Source of the DNA: Chitinophagales bacterium
Lineage (GTDB): Bacteria; Bacteroidota; Bacteroidia; Chitinophagales; S012-47
Direction of reading: 5' to 3'
DNA: 48,907 nt
Assembly (NCBI GenBank): GCA_015487695.1
Contig: WFPF01000096.1
Span: forward strand, 1-48,907
The translations under genes and the position numbers were made by a program. Below the pieces are notes generated by a model. That model did no database searches. It saw only the letters and a list, made by a program, of their open reading frames with translations, and was not told where the DNA came from. Positions 26,600-34,982 of this stretch are shown piece after piece. The first letter of the stretch is position 1; each line of letters starts with the position of its first letter.

Positions 26600-28990
26600 T
26601 CAAAAGTCTATGCGATAATAAAATATAGGCAGGAAGCCCAGTTGATATTCTTCCCTTATCGGCTCGGACCCGCCTACGTATCTAAGTTTGAAAATATTTT
26701 TTGTGTTAAAAACATTCACTAAATCAAGACCGAATTCGTGTGTGACAGATTTGGCATTCAGTTTATAATTGATCTTCAGGTCAGCACGAAAATAGGGTTT
26801 AGTTTGCAGCGTATTGCGAAGGGTGTCGATAAATACGGCTTCGCCTGCCTTTTCCGATGCCAGGGTATCGATCGGGGTGTAGCGTTTGCCCCCGGCAAAG
26901 GTGATTTTGCCACCGATCCCGAAGGTGGAGTTGGTCTTGCTGCCCCATGTAAATTCCCGCGTGCCGAGGAGATTGAGCACATAGTTGCTGTTAAAGACGG
27001 TATTGTACCAGTTGCCGTCACTGCCCCGGTATTTTGAGTCGAAGAGGGAAGAAGTGAATAGGAAGAAATAGTGATTGCCAAAGAATTTCTCAAGAGTGAA
27101 TTCAACTCCGTAATTCCTTCCGATGCCTGCATTCAAGAGGCTGTCAGGAAAAAAACGATTCAGGTCATCACCTTCATTCAGAACACTGTATGACGAAGGC
27201 CGGACGCTCACCGGCACATTGTAGAGGCGCTGATAATAGCTTTCCACTTTCATTCTGAGTTTCCGCGTGAGGTAATTGTTGTATCCAATCACCAGGTGAT
27301 TGCTCCGAATAAAGTCGAGGTTTTTGTTGTAGAGGGCAATTTCCCCGTTCACTTCTTTTCCGTTGAAGTAGACATAGGTCGGGATCATCTGGCTGTGTTG
27401 CCCGAACCCAAATGAAAGCGACTGCTTCTTGTCGAGGGTCCAATTGAGCCCGAGGCGCGGTTCCAGCGATTTGCTCCGGCTGACGTTAAAGTATTGTCCG
27501 TGCAATCCGGCATAAAACTTCAGATTCTCATAGATACGGTATTGCCATTCGATATAGGGTTGCACGAGAAGCCCGGTGCCCCGGTAGTTGATACGGGTTT
27601 CGAAGCGGGCCTGCTCGGGACGGTAAATGCTGTCGACAAAGTCGAAATGATAGACATCGCTGAAAACACCGTAGCGCAGCGTATGCCGAACATTGACTTT
27701 TCGGTTGAGCACCAGCGAAAGCCCTTCCTTGCGTTCGTTGAGATGATATCCCTGCGAGAGCCGCAGGCTGTCGAGCACATAGACCTGGTCAACGACATGC
27801 CGGAAAATGTTGAATATTTTATTGCGCGAATACTGGATGGTAGTGCTTAGCGTGGCCTTCAGGTATGTGTTCTCGTTGAGGGTATGCGTAAACTTCACCC
27901 CGGCCACTCCGGTGCTGCTGTAAAAATGTTCATCGGCATCTTCGTTGCCATACACTTCGCTCTTTGAAGGGTCGGTATCATCGCTTTTGATGATATCGAT
28001 GCCTGAGATTCCTCCGATGCCAAAGACGGCCAGGTTGCTTTTCTTGCCGAGTGAAAAATTCAGCTTCATACTGAGGTCCTGATAGCGTGGCACGGCATCG
28101 GTGCCGATATTGACTCCGAAATTGTTGAAAAGGGCAAGGGTGGAATAGCGGTAAGATATGAGATAGGAGTGAGGAGCCTTCCGCGAGAAGGGTCCCTCGC
28201 TTTGAAATTCCATGCCCAGAAATCCGACCTGGGTCTGAAACTCGCGTTTCTCGTTGTTCCCGTTTCGCAGGCGTAGGTCGAAGACCCCTGCCACGGCATT
28301 TCCATATTCGGCCGGCCAGGCCCCGGTGTAGAAGTCGGAATTGGAAAGCACCTGATTGTTGAGCAGTGTGACGGGTCCTCCGGTATTACCCGCCACCGAG
28401 AAGTGATTGGGGTTGGGAATATTCACACCTTCCATCCGCCAGAGCAGTCCGATGGGCGAATTGCCCCGCACGATGATATCGTTGGAATTGTCGTTGTTGC
28501 CCACGACTCCTGCAAAATTGGAAGCCATACGGGCCGGATCGCCCCGGCTGCCCGCATATCGTTCCGACTCGTCTACCGAAAAAGCCCTGGCACTGACCGA
28601 GGCCATCTCATTCAGGGTTTCACCTTTTCGCCTGCCGGCTGTGATGACCACTTCCTCCATGCGGGTGATGCTTTCTTCCAAAAGAATATCCACAACGCTT
28701 TGTTTGCCCGTGTTCACTATTATGTCGGGAATCACTACGGGGTTGTATCCGATGTAGGAGGCTACAATGAAATAGCGCCCGACCGGCACCTCCTCAATAC
28801 GGTAAAGGCCGTTGGCATCGGTTGTGGTGCCGGCAATCAGTTGTGAATCGCGGTAGACCGCCACACTGGCTCCGGGCAGGGGTGTGCGCGAATCAGATTC
28901 CAGCACAACGCCACGGATCGTCTGACTCAATTCCTGTGCGTATGAGGTGCCGGCAAGTATCAGGCAGAGATAAAGAAAAAAGATTCTCAT
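26600..28990 (-). CDS. TonB-dependent outer-membrane receptor with N-terminal carboxypeptidase-regulatory-like domain
   Basis: The start at 28990 (MRIFFLYLCLILAGTSYAQE) gives a clean signal peptide; the longer frame to 29050 covers a -7 box. Residues about 22-110 form a CarboxypepD_reg-like beta-sandwich (RGVVLESDSRTPLPGASVAVY, DANGLYRIEEVPVGRYFI). The plug follows with ITRMEEVVITAGRR, NDIIVRGNSPIGLLWRMEGV and YGNAVAGVFDLRLRNG, and then a barrel of about 500 residues ending in YYRIDF. Such receptors import siderophores, vitamins, metals or oligosaccharides using TonB-ExbBD. No SusD partner is present, so this is not a SusCD pair, and the ligand is unknown. At 796 residues it is short-to-normal for the family. 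Confidence 0.93.
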   Translation of the reverse strand: MRIFFLYLCLILAGTSYAQELSQTIRGVVLESDSRTPLPGASVAVYRDSQLIAGTTTDANGLYRIEEVPVGRYFIVASYIGYNPVVIPDIIVNTGKQSVVDILLEESITRMEEVVITAGRRKGETLNEMASVSARAFSVDESERYAGSRGDPARMASNFAGVVGNNDNSNDIIVRGNSPIGLLWRMEGVNIPNPNHFSVAGNTGGPVTLLNNQVLSNSDFYTGAWPAEYGNAVAGVFDLRLRNGNNEKREFQTQVGFLGMEFQSEGPFSRKAPHSYLISYRYSTLALFNNFGVNIGTDAVPRYQDLSMKLNFSLGKKSNLAVFGIGGISGIDIIKSDDTDPSKSEVYGNEDADEHFYSSTGVAGVKFTHTLNENTYLKATLSTTIQYSRNKIFNIFRHVVDQVYVLDSLRLSQGYHLNERKEGLSLVLNRKVNVRHTLRYGVFSDVYHFDFVDSIYRPEQARFETRINYRGTGLLVQPYIEWQYRIYENLKFYAGLHGQYFNVSRSKSLEPRLGLNWTLDKKQSLSFGFGQHSQMIPTYVYFNGKEVNGEIALYNKNLDFIRSNHLVIGYNNYLTRKLRMKVESYYQRLYNVPVSVRPSSYSVLNEGDDLNRFFPDSLLNAGIGRNYGVEFTLEKFFGNHYFFLFTSSLFDSKYRGSDGNWYNTVFNSNYVLNLLGTREFTWGSKTNSTFGIGGKITFAGGKRYTPIDTLASEKAGEAVFIDTLRNTLQTKPYFRADLKINYKLNAKSVTHEFGLDLVNVFNTKNIFKLRYVGGSEPIREEYQLGFLPIFYYRIDF

Positions 28991-29078
28991 GCTGTTTTTT
29001 TTACTGCTAAAATCCGGTGCAGGATAGGGAAGAAAGATGCAAAATTGCAAATTATAGCAGATTCCTTCTGTGTATAAT

Positions 29079-29086
29079 CAAATTTA
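29079..29086 (-). promoter_or_regulatory. Putative -7 box of the TonB receptor gene
   Basis: Minus-strand TAAATTTG matches TAnnTTTG perfectly, about 90 nt before the ATG at 28990. No TTG is seen at the -33 position. The surroundings are AT-rich, so a chance match is possible. Confidence 0.28.
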
Positions 29087-29193
29087 TTTGTGAATTGTTA
29101 ATTGCTGTTAAAATCACTATTTTTAAAGTGACTTAAGTCATTGATAAGAATGTGATATCGTCTTCTTTTTATGGCTTTATAAAAAAATACTAT

Positions 29194-29328
29194 ATGGACG
29201 CACAAGAAAATCGCAAGCCCGAAGAGTCTTTTTTTCCCAAAGGAGCCATCTTCTTTTTTATGATGCTCATTGGATTTATATCCTTCCTTTGGTTTCTTTT
29301 TTACATGATCCTCATGTATCGCAACTAA
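29194..29328 (+). CDS. Cytochrome c oxidase subunit IIa-like small membrane protein
   Basis: A 44-residue gene immediately upstream of oxidase subunits II and I. The product is MDAQENRKPEESFFPKGAIF followed by a single hydrophobic helix (FFMMLIGFISFLWFLFYMIL) and a short basic end (MYRN). The size, one membrane span and position ahead of subunit II match subunit IIa of ba3-type oxidases, which supplies the helix missing from the one-span subunit II. The next gene starts 34 nt after its stop. There is no competing gene on either strand. Because it is so short, automatic gene callers would easily miss it. The family call rests on size and context, since the sequence itself is weakly conserved. 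Confidence 0.78.
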   Translation: MDAQENRKPEESFFPKGAIFFFMMLIGFISFLWFLFYMILMYRN

Positions 29329-29362
29329 TACACAAATTCTAAACTCAAAAAAATCTGTAATC

Positions 29363-29800
29363 ATGGATAGAGCTGAAAAATTTATCATCTCTTTTTCGAT
29401 TGTTGTGCTGGTGCTTTTTGTAACAGGCATCATTATCGTAGCCAAAGGTGCGGGCATAGATATTGCCGAATGTGTACCCTCGGATAAAACCTTTACCGAA
29501 GGAAGGCTCGGACAGCTTGATGAGCACACCTATCAGGCCTATTATGTGGCAAAAATGTGGGCCTTCGAACCCCGTGAGATTGAAATACCGCTGGAAAGCG
29601 AGCTGGATATTTTCCTCACATCAAAGGATGTCGTTCACGGTTTTCATATCAACGAAAAGGCGGTCAATCTGATGGCCGTACCGGGAACGATCAATAAGTA
29701 CCGTGTGAAGTTTTCGAAAAAAGGCACTTACGAAATCGTCTGCCACGAGTTTTGCGGCACGGGACATCAAAATATGGTAGGAAAAATCATTGTCAAATAA
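29363..29800 (+). CDS. Cytochrome c oxidase subunit II, ba3-type (CuA-binding)
   Basis: The 145-residue product has a single N-terminal membrane helix (about 7-28) and a cupredoxin domain facing the periplasm. The dinuclear CuA ligands are complete: H92 in VVHGFH, and C127, E129, C131, H135 and M138 in CHEFCGTGHQNM. One span instead of two, and the short length, are typical of ba3/type B oxidases. It takes electrons from cytochrome c and passes them to subunit I. It lies 17 nt before the subunit I gene in the same operon. Confidence 0.95.
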   Translation: MDRAEKFIISFSIVVLVLFVTGIIIVAKGAGIDIAECVPSDKTFTEGRLGQLDEHTYQAYYVAKMWAFEPREIEIPLESELDIFLTSKDVVHGFHINEKAVNLMAVPGTINKYRVKFSKKGTYEIVCHEFCGTGHQNMVGKIIVK

Positions 29801-29817
29801 TTTAATTCTCGATAACT

Positions 29818-31491
29818 ATGGAGTTTTCTAAAAGTTTAAAAAGAGTATTGTTACTGGAGTTGCTCATTCCCATGCTGCTTTTGGTGCTGGGCGTTTATTT
29901 AGGGCTGATACAGGTTTTGTCACGGGCCGGTGTCATTCGTGGCGATTCCATCTGGTCATTGAAATATTTTGAAGGACTGACCCTGCACGGAGTGGTCAAT
30001 GCCATAGTCGTAACGACCTTCTTTGCCGTAGCCTTTGGCAATGCCGTGATGGTCTATTATCTGAAGAACAAAATCAACATGACCTGGGTATGGGTTTCCT
30101 TTTGGGTGATGATGATCGGCACATTGCTGGCTGCCTGGGCCATCATGTCGGGAAATGCGACTGTCTTGTATACATTCTATGCTCCGCTGAAGGCACATCC
30201 GCTCTTTTACATCGGTGTGGCGCTGTTGGTCGTGGGCAGCTGGATTGCTTTTTTCAATTGGATACCCATGTATCTGCGATTTCGCAAAGAGCATCCCGAG
30301 AAGAAAACTCCGATTGCCGTAGTCGGAACCCTTGCCAACTTTGTCATCTGGTTCATTGCCACGGTTCCGGTAGCTTATGAGGTTTTGGTCATTCTTCTGC
30401 CATGGTCGCTGGGCTATGTGAGCGAGATCAATGTCATGCTCACCAGGGTTCTCTTCTGGTTTTTTGGCCATCCGCTGGTCTATTTCTGGCTCTTGCCGGC
30501 CTACATCATGTATTATGCATTCCTTCCCAAACTGGTAGGCTCGAAGATCTATTCCGACTTTGCCGCCCGTCTGGTTTTCTTCCTCTTTCTCATCTTTTCC
30601 ATTCCGGTAGGGCTGCATCACCAATTTGCCGAACCATCCATCAATCCGAACCTGAAGCTGCTGCATGCCGTATTTACCTTTGGTGTGGCACTGCCCAGTT
30701 TGATTACCGCCTTTTCCATTGCGGCCAGCCTCGAAATGGGTGCGCATCTGCGTGGCCACAAGGGCCTCATGTCCTGGGTTTATCGCCAGCCTTTCTTTGA
30801 CAAGAACAATTACCTCTTTGCTTATCTCATTGTAGGGCTTCTGATCTTTATCGTTGGGGGAGCGACAGGGATACTCAATGCCTCGTACAGCATGAACAAC
30901 CTCGTTCATAATACCGGCTTCCTTCCGGGCCACTTCCACCTGACGGTGGCCGGGCCTGTGATACTTGCCATTTTCGGAATGACCGTCTATATGTACAGCA
31001 ATCTCACCGGCAAAGAGGTGAAGCTGAAATCACTCAACGTGGCAGTACCCTATATCTGGGCACTCGGGCTTACTTTCTTTTCGAGCGGGCTCATGGTAGG
31101 CGGACTGCTGGGTGAGCCGCGAAGAACGAATCTGGGCATTTCCTACACCAACCCCGATTCGCCTCTCTTTCACAGCGACTGGCAGATCACAACGGCCATC
31201 ACGGCCATAGGTGGTACGATCATGTTTATCGCAGCTCTCAGTTATTTTACGGTGCTGATTGCTACCATGGCTTCCAAATCCAAAGGCTCGGTGGCATTTA
31301 GCTTCCCGACATCCGAAGCTTATCATGACGAGAAAAATATCAGCCTTGTGAAAAACTTTGCACCATGGATTCTGGTAGCGGTGGTGATCATTCTGATCGC
31401 TTATGTACCTACCATCAAGGAAGCATTGGAAAATACGGCCGGTGGCGCACTGCCTTACCTGCCCACAAATCCGGTACCTATAACACCTTAA
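29818..31491 (+). CDS. Cytochrome c oxidase subunit I, ba3-type (type B heme-copper oxidase)
   Basis: The 557-residue inner-membrane protein reduces O2 to water and pumps protons. Ligands are visible: H57 (LTLHGVV) and H374 for the low-spin heme, H372 (LPGHFHLT) for the high-spin heme, and H218 with H267-H268 for CuB. Y222 in GHPLVYFW would form the His-Tyr crosslink. It lacks the D-channel motifs of type A oxidases, and with the short subunit II and IIa genes upstream it fits the type B (ba3) group, which favours low oxygen and high affinity. It is followed 1 nt after its stop by the Sco gene, so copper delivery is encoded in the same operon. Confidence 0.96.
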   Translation: MEFSKSLKRVLLLELLIPMLLLVLGVYLGLIQVLSRAGVIRGDSIWSLKYFEGLTLHGVVNAIVVTTFFAVAFGNAVMVYYLKNKINMTWVWVSFWVMMIGTLLAAWAIMSGNATVLYTFYAPLKAHPLFYIGVALLVVGSWIAFFNWIPMYLRFRKEHPEKKTPIAVVGTLANFVIWFIATVPVAYEVLVILLPWSLGYVSEINVMLTRVLFWFFGHPLVYFWLLPAYIMYYAFLPKLVGSKIYSDFAARLVFFLFLIFSIPVGLHHQFAEPSINPNLKLLHAVFTFGVALPSLITAFSIAASLEMGAHLRGHKGLMSWVYRQPFFDKNNYLFAYLIVGLLIFIVGGATGILNASYSMNNLVHNTGFLPGHFHLTVAGPVILAIFGMTVYMYSNLTGKEVKLKSLNVAVPYIWALGLTFFSSGLMVGGLLGEPRRTNLGISYTNPDSPLFHSDWQITTAITAIGGTIMFIAALSYFTVLIATMASKSKGSVAFSFPTSEAYHDEKNISLVKNFAPWILVAVVIILIAYVPTIKEALENTAGGALPYLPTNPVPITP

Positions 31492-31492
31492 A

Positions 31493-32152
31493 ATGATGAA
31501 CAAAGAGCAACGGAATCAGCTTCTTTTTGTGCTTATCATAATTGCGGTTCCTTTTGCGATCTATTACATGCTGGCTCAATCCAATTTCGGAACCCGGCTT
31601 AAAGTTTTTGGACCGGATACGGTAAATGAAAAAGGGGAAACGGTGGCTCATACCGTAGCCCCTTTCTCATTTGTTAATCAGCTGGGCGATACGATCACCC
31701 AGGAAGACGTAAAGGACAAAATATACATTGCCAATTTTTTCTTTGCATCCTGTCCTACCGTATGTCCTAAAATGCTGACCCAGGTGATGCGTGTGCAGGA
31801 GGAGTTTAAAGACAACGATCATTTCCTCATTTTGTCGCATACGGTGGATCCCCGGCATGACTCCGTGTCTGTGTTAAGGCGTTACAGCCATATCTACAAT
31901 GCAGATTCGAGCAAGTGGTATTTTCTCACCGGGGAGAGGAAGAAACTCTATCTGGCGGCCCGCAACAGCTATCTCACCGACAACTTGGAAGGTGATGGCG
32001 GACCCACGGATTTCATTCACAGCCAGTATATTCTTCTGGTTGACCCCGAGCGGCATATCCGGGGTTTTTATGAGGGTACCGATCCGGACGATATCGACCG
32101 CCTCATAGAGGAGACCCATGAGCTGATGAAAGAGTTTGGCTACGAGGAATAG
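31493..32152 (+). CDS. SCO1/SenC-family copper chaperone for the oxidase
   Basis: The 219-residue product has one N-terminal membrane anchor (about 9-28) and a periplasmic thioredoxin-like fold. The copper site is complete: C87-P-T-V-C91-P and H176 in DFIHSQYILLVDPE. Sco proteins deliver Cu to, or reduce, the CuA site of subunit II. Two adjacent ATGs (31493, 31496) are possible starts. It directly follows the subunit I stop and is the last gene of the oxidase operon; the next gene is 63 nt away and unrelated. Confidence 0.94.
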   Translation: MMNKEQRNQLLFVLIIIAVPFAIYYMLAQSNFGTRLKVFGPDTVNEKGETVAHTVAPFSFVNQLGDTITQEDVKDKIYIANFFFASCPTVCPKMLTQVMRVQEEFKDNDHFLILSHTVDPRHDSVSVLRRYSHIYNADSSKWYFLTGERKKLYLAARNSYLTDNLEGDGGPTDFIHSQYILLVDPERHIRGFYEGTDPDDIDRLIEETHELMKEFGYEE

Positions 32153-32215
32153 CCGGGTTTTCTGTTCTGCCGGGAAGCTATAACTTCGCCTCTTCAGCAT
32201 TCAAAAGCAATATAC

Positions 32216-33202
32216 ATGATGGAATACAGAAGAATGGGAAAATCAGGTCTGAAACTGAGCGCACTTTCGCTCGGTTCATGGCTCACATTTGGAAAGCAGA
32301 TCAGCGACAATACCGCAAAAGAACTGATGGCTATCGCCTATGATCATGGTGTCAATTTCTTCGACAATGCAGAGATATATGCCAAAGGTGAGTCGGAGCG
32401 GGTGATGGGAAGGATTCTCAAAGAGCTCTCATGGCCGCGCGATTCTTATTGTGTTTCGAGCAAGGCCTTCTTTGGAAAGGGGGGAGAGCTGCCGACCCAG
32501 AAAGGATTGCACAGAAAGCATCTGAGGGAGGCTTGTGACGAAGCCCTGCAGCGCTTGCAGGCAGACTATCTTGACCTCTACTTCTGCCATCGACCCGACA
32601 AAGAAACGCCCGTGGAGGAAACCGTCTGGACCATGAACCAGCTCATACAGTCAGGCAAGGTGCTTTACTGGGGCACCAGTCAGTGGAGCGCTCAGGAAAT
32701 CATGGAAGCGCACCTGGTCGCCCGACAGCATCACCTGATCGGGCCTGTGGTCGAGCAGCCACAGTATAATATGTTTTACCGCGATCGAATGGAGAAAGAA
32801 TACCTGCGGCTTTTTGAAACGGTCGGACTGGGTACGACCATATGGTCACCGCTGGCCAGTGGTGTATTAAGCGGAAAATACAACGAAGGAATGCCAGCGG
32901 GAACGCGCCTTGGTATGGAAGGGCTTGACTGGCTGAAGGAAGCCGCTTTGACCGAAGAGCGGATAGAAAAAACCCGGAAACTCTCATCCATTGCCTCCCG
33001 GCTCGAGATCAGCATGTCCCGCCTGGCGATTGCCTGGTGTCTGAAAAATCCAAATGTAAGCACGGTTATTCTGGGGGCATCAAAGACAGCGCATCTTCTT
33101 GAAAACCTGAAAGCCCTGAATGATCAGGAAAAGTTGAACGGAGATGTGATGGCAGAGATTGATTCCATCCTGGACAACCGGCCCGTGCTTCCCAACTTCT
33201 GA
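32216..33202 (+). CDS. Aldo/keto reductase, potassium-channel beta-subunit (KCNAB)-like group
   Basis: The 328-residue TIM barrel uses NADPH to reduce aldehydes or ketones. The catalytic tetrad is present: D50 and Y55 in FFDNAEIYAKGES, K83 in VSSKAFFG, and H125 in LYFCHRP. The opening MEYRRMGKSGLKLSALSLG and the segment YWGTSQWSAQEIMEA are those of the group related to voltage-gated K+ channel beta subunits. The coenzyme-binding end (VILGASKTAHLLENLKAL) is intact. The start may be at 32216 or at the second ATG 3 nt later. Single gene, converging on mnmD; the substrate is not predictable. Confidence 0.92.
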   Translation: MMEYRRMGKSGLKLSALSLGSWLTFGKQISDNTAKELMAIAYDHGVNFFDNAEIYAKGESERVMGRILKELSWPRDSYCVSSKAFFGKGGELPTQKGLHRKHLREACDEALQRLQADYLDLYFCHRPDKETPVEETVWTMNQLIQSGKVLYWGTSQWSAQEIMEAHLVARQHHLIGPVVEQPQYNMFYRDRMEKEYLRLFETVGLGTTIWSPLASGVLSGKYNEGMPAGTRLGMEGLDWLKEAALTEERIEKTRKLSSIASRLEISMSRLAIAWCLKNPNVSTVILGASKTAHLLENLKALNDQEKLNGDVMAEIDSILDNRPVLPNF

Positions 33203-33225
33203 TTGCCGCTGTTTCAGACAATTGA

Positions 33226-33921
33226 CTATTCATCTTCTTTAATGGCGCGCAGCATCTCTCTTTTTCCCGGAGGGCCCGGAATTTTTTCGACCCGGAGGCC
33301 GGCCGCTTCCATATTCCTTCGGACCTCTCCCTTCGATGTATAAGTGACCAGAATGGCTCCCGGCATCATGTGCGCGGCTACTTTTTCAAAGAGTTCTTTG
33401 CTCCACATCTCAGGCTGCGTCTTAGGTGAAAAGGCATCATAATAGACCAGATTAAATTGCCGGTCAAGAGGATGGCTCGTCCAATCGGCACTTACCTTCT
33501 CAAGGTAAAAGTCGGAGGCAATGCGAACTTCGCGGTTCCACTCGGCCCGCATGATGGTATCGTAAAAAGCTCGTTCCACCTCGGAATTGCCAAATTCAGG
33601 GTAATTTAACTGATAGAATATATCTTTCTTAATCGGGTGAATATCAATAGCGTATGCGTGGAACTTAAAGTTCTTTGGTATGAGCTCATTGCCCGAAAGC
33701 CAGATGTTCAATCCGGTGCCGAAACCTACTTCCAGGAGCCGGATGTGATCAAATTTTTCCATGGCTGCATGCAATCCTTTCTCAATAAAAACATGCATGC
33801 TCTCGGTATAGGCTCCGTGTATTGAGTGGTAATGCTCATCTATATCGGGCACATAAAGGGTTTCGCTCCCATCCCGGGTTTCTACAATTTTCATGTTCTC
33901 AAATGTCTTAGAGGATGTCAT
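33226..33921 (-). CDS. mnmD: MnmD-type tRNA 5-methylaminomethyl-2-thiouridine methyltransferase
   Basis: The 231-residue SAM-dependent methyltransferase matches the standalone MnmD (MnmC1) domain. It has ETRDGSETLYVPDIDEHYHS near the N-terminus, the SAM-binding RLLEVGFGTGLN, and YYDAFSPKTQPEMW and LVTYTSKGEVRR at the end. It methylates the wobble uridine of tRNAs for Glu, Gln and Lys. The oxidase half (MnmC2) is absent, as in many non-proteobacterial species. A second start at 33894 (MKIVETRDG) fits the usual family N-terminus at least as well. Downstream it converges on the aldo/keto reductase gene; upstream is a 231-nt gap in which I see no gene. Confidence 0.92.
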   Translation of the reverse strand: MTSSKTFENMKIVETRDGSETLYVPDIDEHYHSIHGAYTESMHVFIEKGLHAAMEKFDHIRLLEVGFGTGLNIWLSGNELIPKNFKFHAYAIDIHPIKKDIFYQLNYPEFGNSEVERAFYDTIMRAEWNREVRIASDFYLEKVSADWTSHPLDRQFNLVYYDAFSPKTQPEMWSKELFEKVAAHMMPGAILVTYTSKGEVRRNMEAAGLRVEKIPGPPGKREMLRAIKEDE

Positions 33922-34152
33922 TTCTCTTGTAAACGATAATTATATGGTAAAGTTATTGGATGCAAGGCATTTTAAAGTAAACGGCTCCGATAATTTTGAT
34001 CCATTGGCAGCAGGTCTGCTTGCAACAGAGAGGGAGAAGAGATAAAGAAAAACGGAATGGATCATCAGGAAGCAATGGCCTGACGGAGATAAAGTCTGGG
34101 GAAACACAGAGCGGATATACCGGCTTCCCCGGTGTGCATAAAATGAATTGGA

Positions 34153-34893
34153 TCAACTGTAAAGCCGGGAGCGGATAATTTTCCATTTGTGCAATCGGTG
34201 CACAAGGGAAGTGCGGAGAACACCCAGTCCGTATTTGACCGAACGGCTGAAATTGATAGAAGAAGCTTCTTCAAAATATTTGGTCGGGCAGGTGATTTCG
34301 GCAATGGGGAAATCGGCCATAATGATTTGCGAAAGCATCTGATTATCGAAGACGAAGTCATCGGAATTGTCCTGATAACGAATGCTCTCGAGCACCTCTT
34401 TGCTAAATGCACGGTATCCGGTATGATATTCGGACAGTTTTTGCCCGGTCATCAGGTTTTCGAAAAAAGTAAGGAGGCGGTTGGCGATGTATTTATAGAG
34501 CGGCATTCCTCCTTTGAGCGCTCCGTTTCCGAGAATTCGTGAAGCCAGGACCACGGGATAGAGATTGCCGGCTATGAGGTCTGACATGGCAGGGATCAAC
34601 CGGGGGGTGTACTGATAGTCAGGGTGCAACATAATCACAATATCGGCTCCCAGTTCCAGCGCTTTGTTGTAGCAACTCTTTTGGTTGCCGCCATATCCGG
34701 TGTTCTTTTCATGGCGGATAATATGTTTGATTCCCAATTGGCCCGCCAGTTCCGTGGTGTTGTCGCTGCTGGCATCATCAACCAATACCACATCGTCCAC
34801 AATGTCGAAGGGGATTTCCCGATAGGTCTTCTCAAGGGTTTTGGCTGCGTTGTAGGCAGGCAGTACCACCACTATTTTTTTATTCTTTACCAT
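34153..34893 (-). CDS. Family 2 glycosyltransferase (dolichyl-phosphate-mannose-synthase-like)
   Basis: The start at 34893 gives MVKNKKIVVVLPAYNAAKTL, the normal N-terminus of the family; the frame stays open to 35154 but that part crosses the promoter and the ROK gene on the other strand. The 246-residue GT-A enzyme has VVLPAYN, the DDASSDNT loop, the metal-binding region MLHPDYQYTP (DxD-like), and HTGYRAFSKEVLE typical of DPM/GtrB-type transferases. It has no C-terminal membrane helices, so it probably associates with the membrane peripherally. It transfers a sugar from a nucleotide to a polyprenyl phosphate or similar lipid. It is not embedded in a polysaccharide cluster. Confidence 0.9.
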   Translation of the reverse strand: MVKNKKIVVVLPAYNAAKTLEKTYREIPFDIVDDVVLVDDASSDNTTELAGQLGIKHIIRHEKNTGYGGNQKSCYNKALELGADIVIMLHPDYQYTPRLIPAMSDLIAGNLYPVVLASRILGNGALKGGMPLYKYIANRLLTFFENLMTGQKLSEYHTGYRAFSKEVLESIRYQDNSDDFVFDNQMLSQIIMADFPIAEITCPTKYFEEASSINFSRSVKYGLGVLRTSLVHRLHKWKIIRSRLYS

Positions 34894-34907
34894 AGTTAAT
34901 CGCTGGG

Positions 34908-34937
34908 CAAAAATAACTATTCCACGCAATAGCCCAA
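34908..34937 (-). promoter_or_regulatory. Putative Bacteroidota-type promoter of the GT2 gene
   Basis: On the minus strand, TTG (34937-34935) is separated by exactly 19 nt from TATTTTTG (34915-34908), a full TAnnTTTG match. Transcription would begin close to the ATG at 34893, giving a very short leader and confirming that the shorter start is right. Best-formed promoter in the window. Confidence 0.5.
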
Positions 34938-34962
34938 GCCTCTTTTCCTTGCTTAAATCTCT

Positions 34963-34970
34963 TAGATTTG
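34963..34970 (+). promoter_or_regulatory. Putative -7 box of the ROK gene
   Basis: TAGATTTG matches TAnnTTTG perfectly and ends 12 nt before the ATG at 34983. This close spacing suggests either a nearly leaderless transcript or use of the second ATG at 34998. No -33 TTG at the expected distance. Confidence 0.35.
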
Positions 34971-34982
34971 CCTCTTTGACAA

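Noticed and set aside
26600-28990. SusC-type polysaccharide receptor
   Set aside because: No SusD-like lipoprotein gene is adjacent, and the protein is shorter than usual SusC proteins of about 1000 residues.
29956-30939. A 327-codon minus-strand frame opposite oxidase subunit I
   Set aside because: It is antisense to an unmistakable ba3 subunit I. The product is Gln/Lys/Glu-rich and reads as a shadow frame with no initiation signal.
33922-34152. A gene in the 231-nt gap upstream of mnmD
   Set aside because: Short frames exist on both strands, but none has a credible start, composition or family pattern; I see nothing there except a weak -7-like TAACTTTA on the minus strand.
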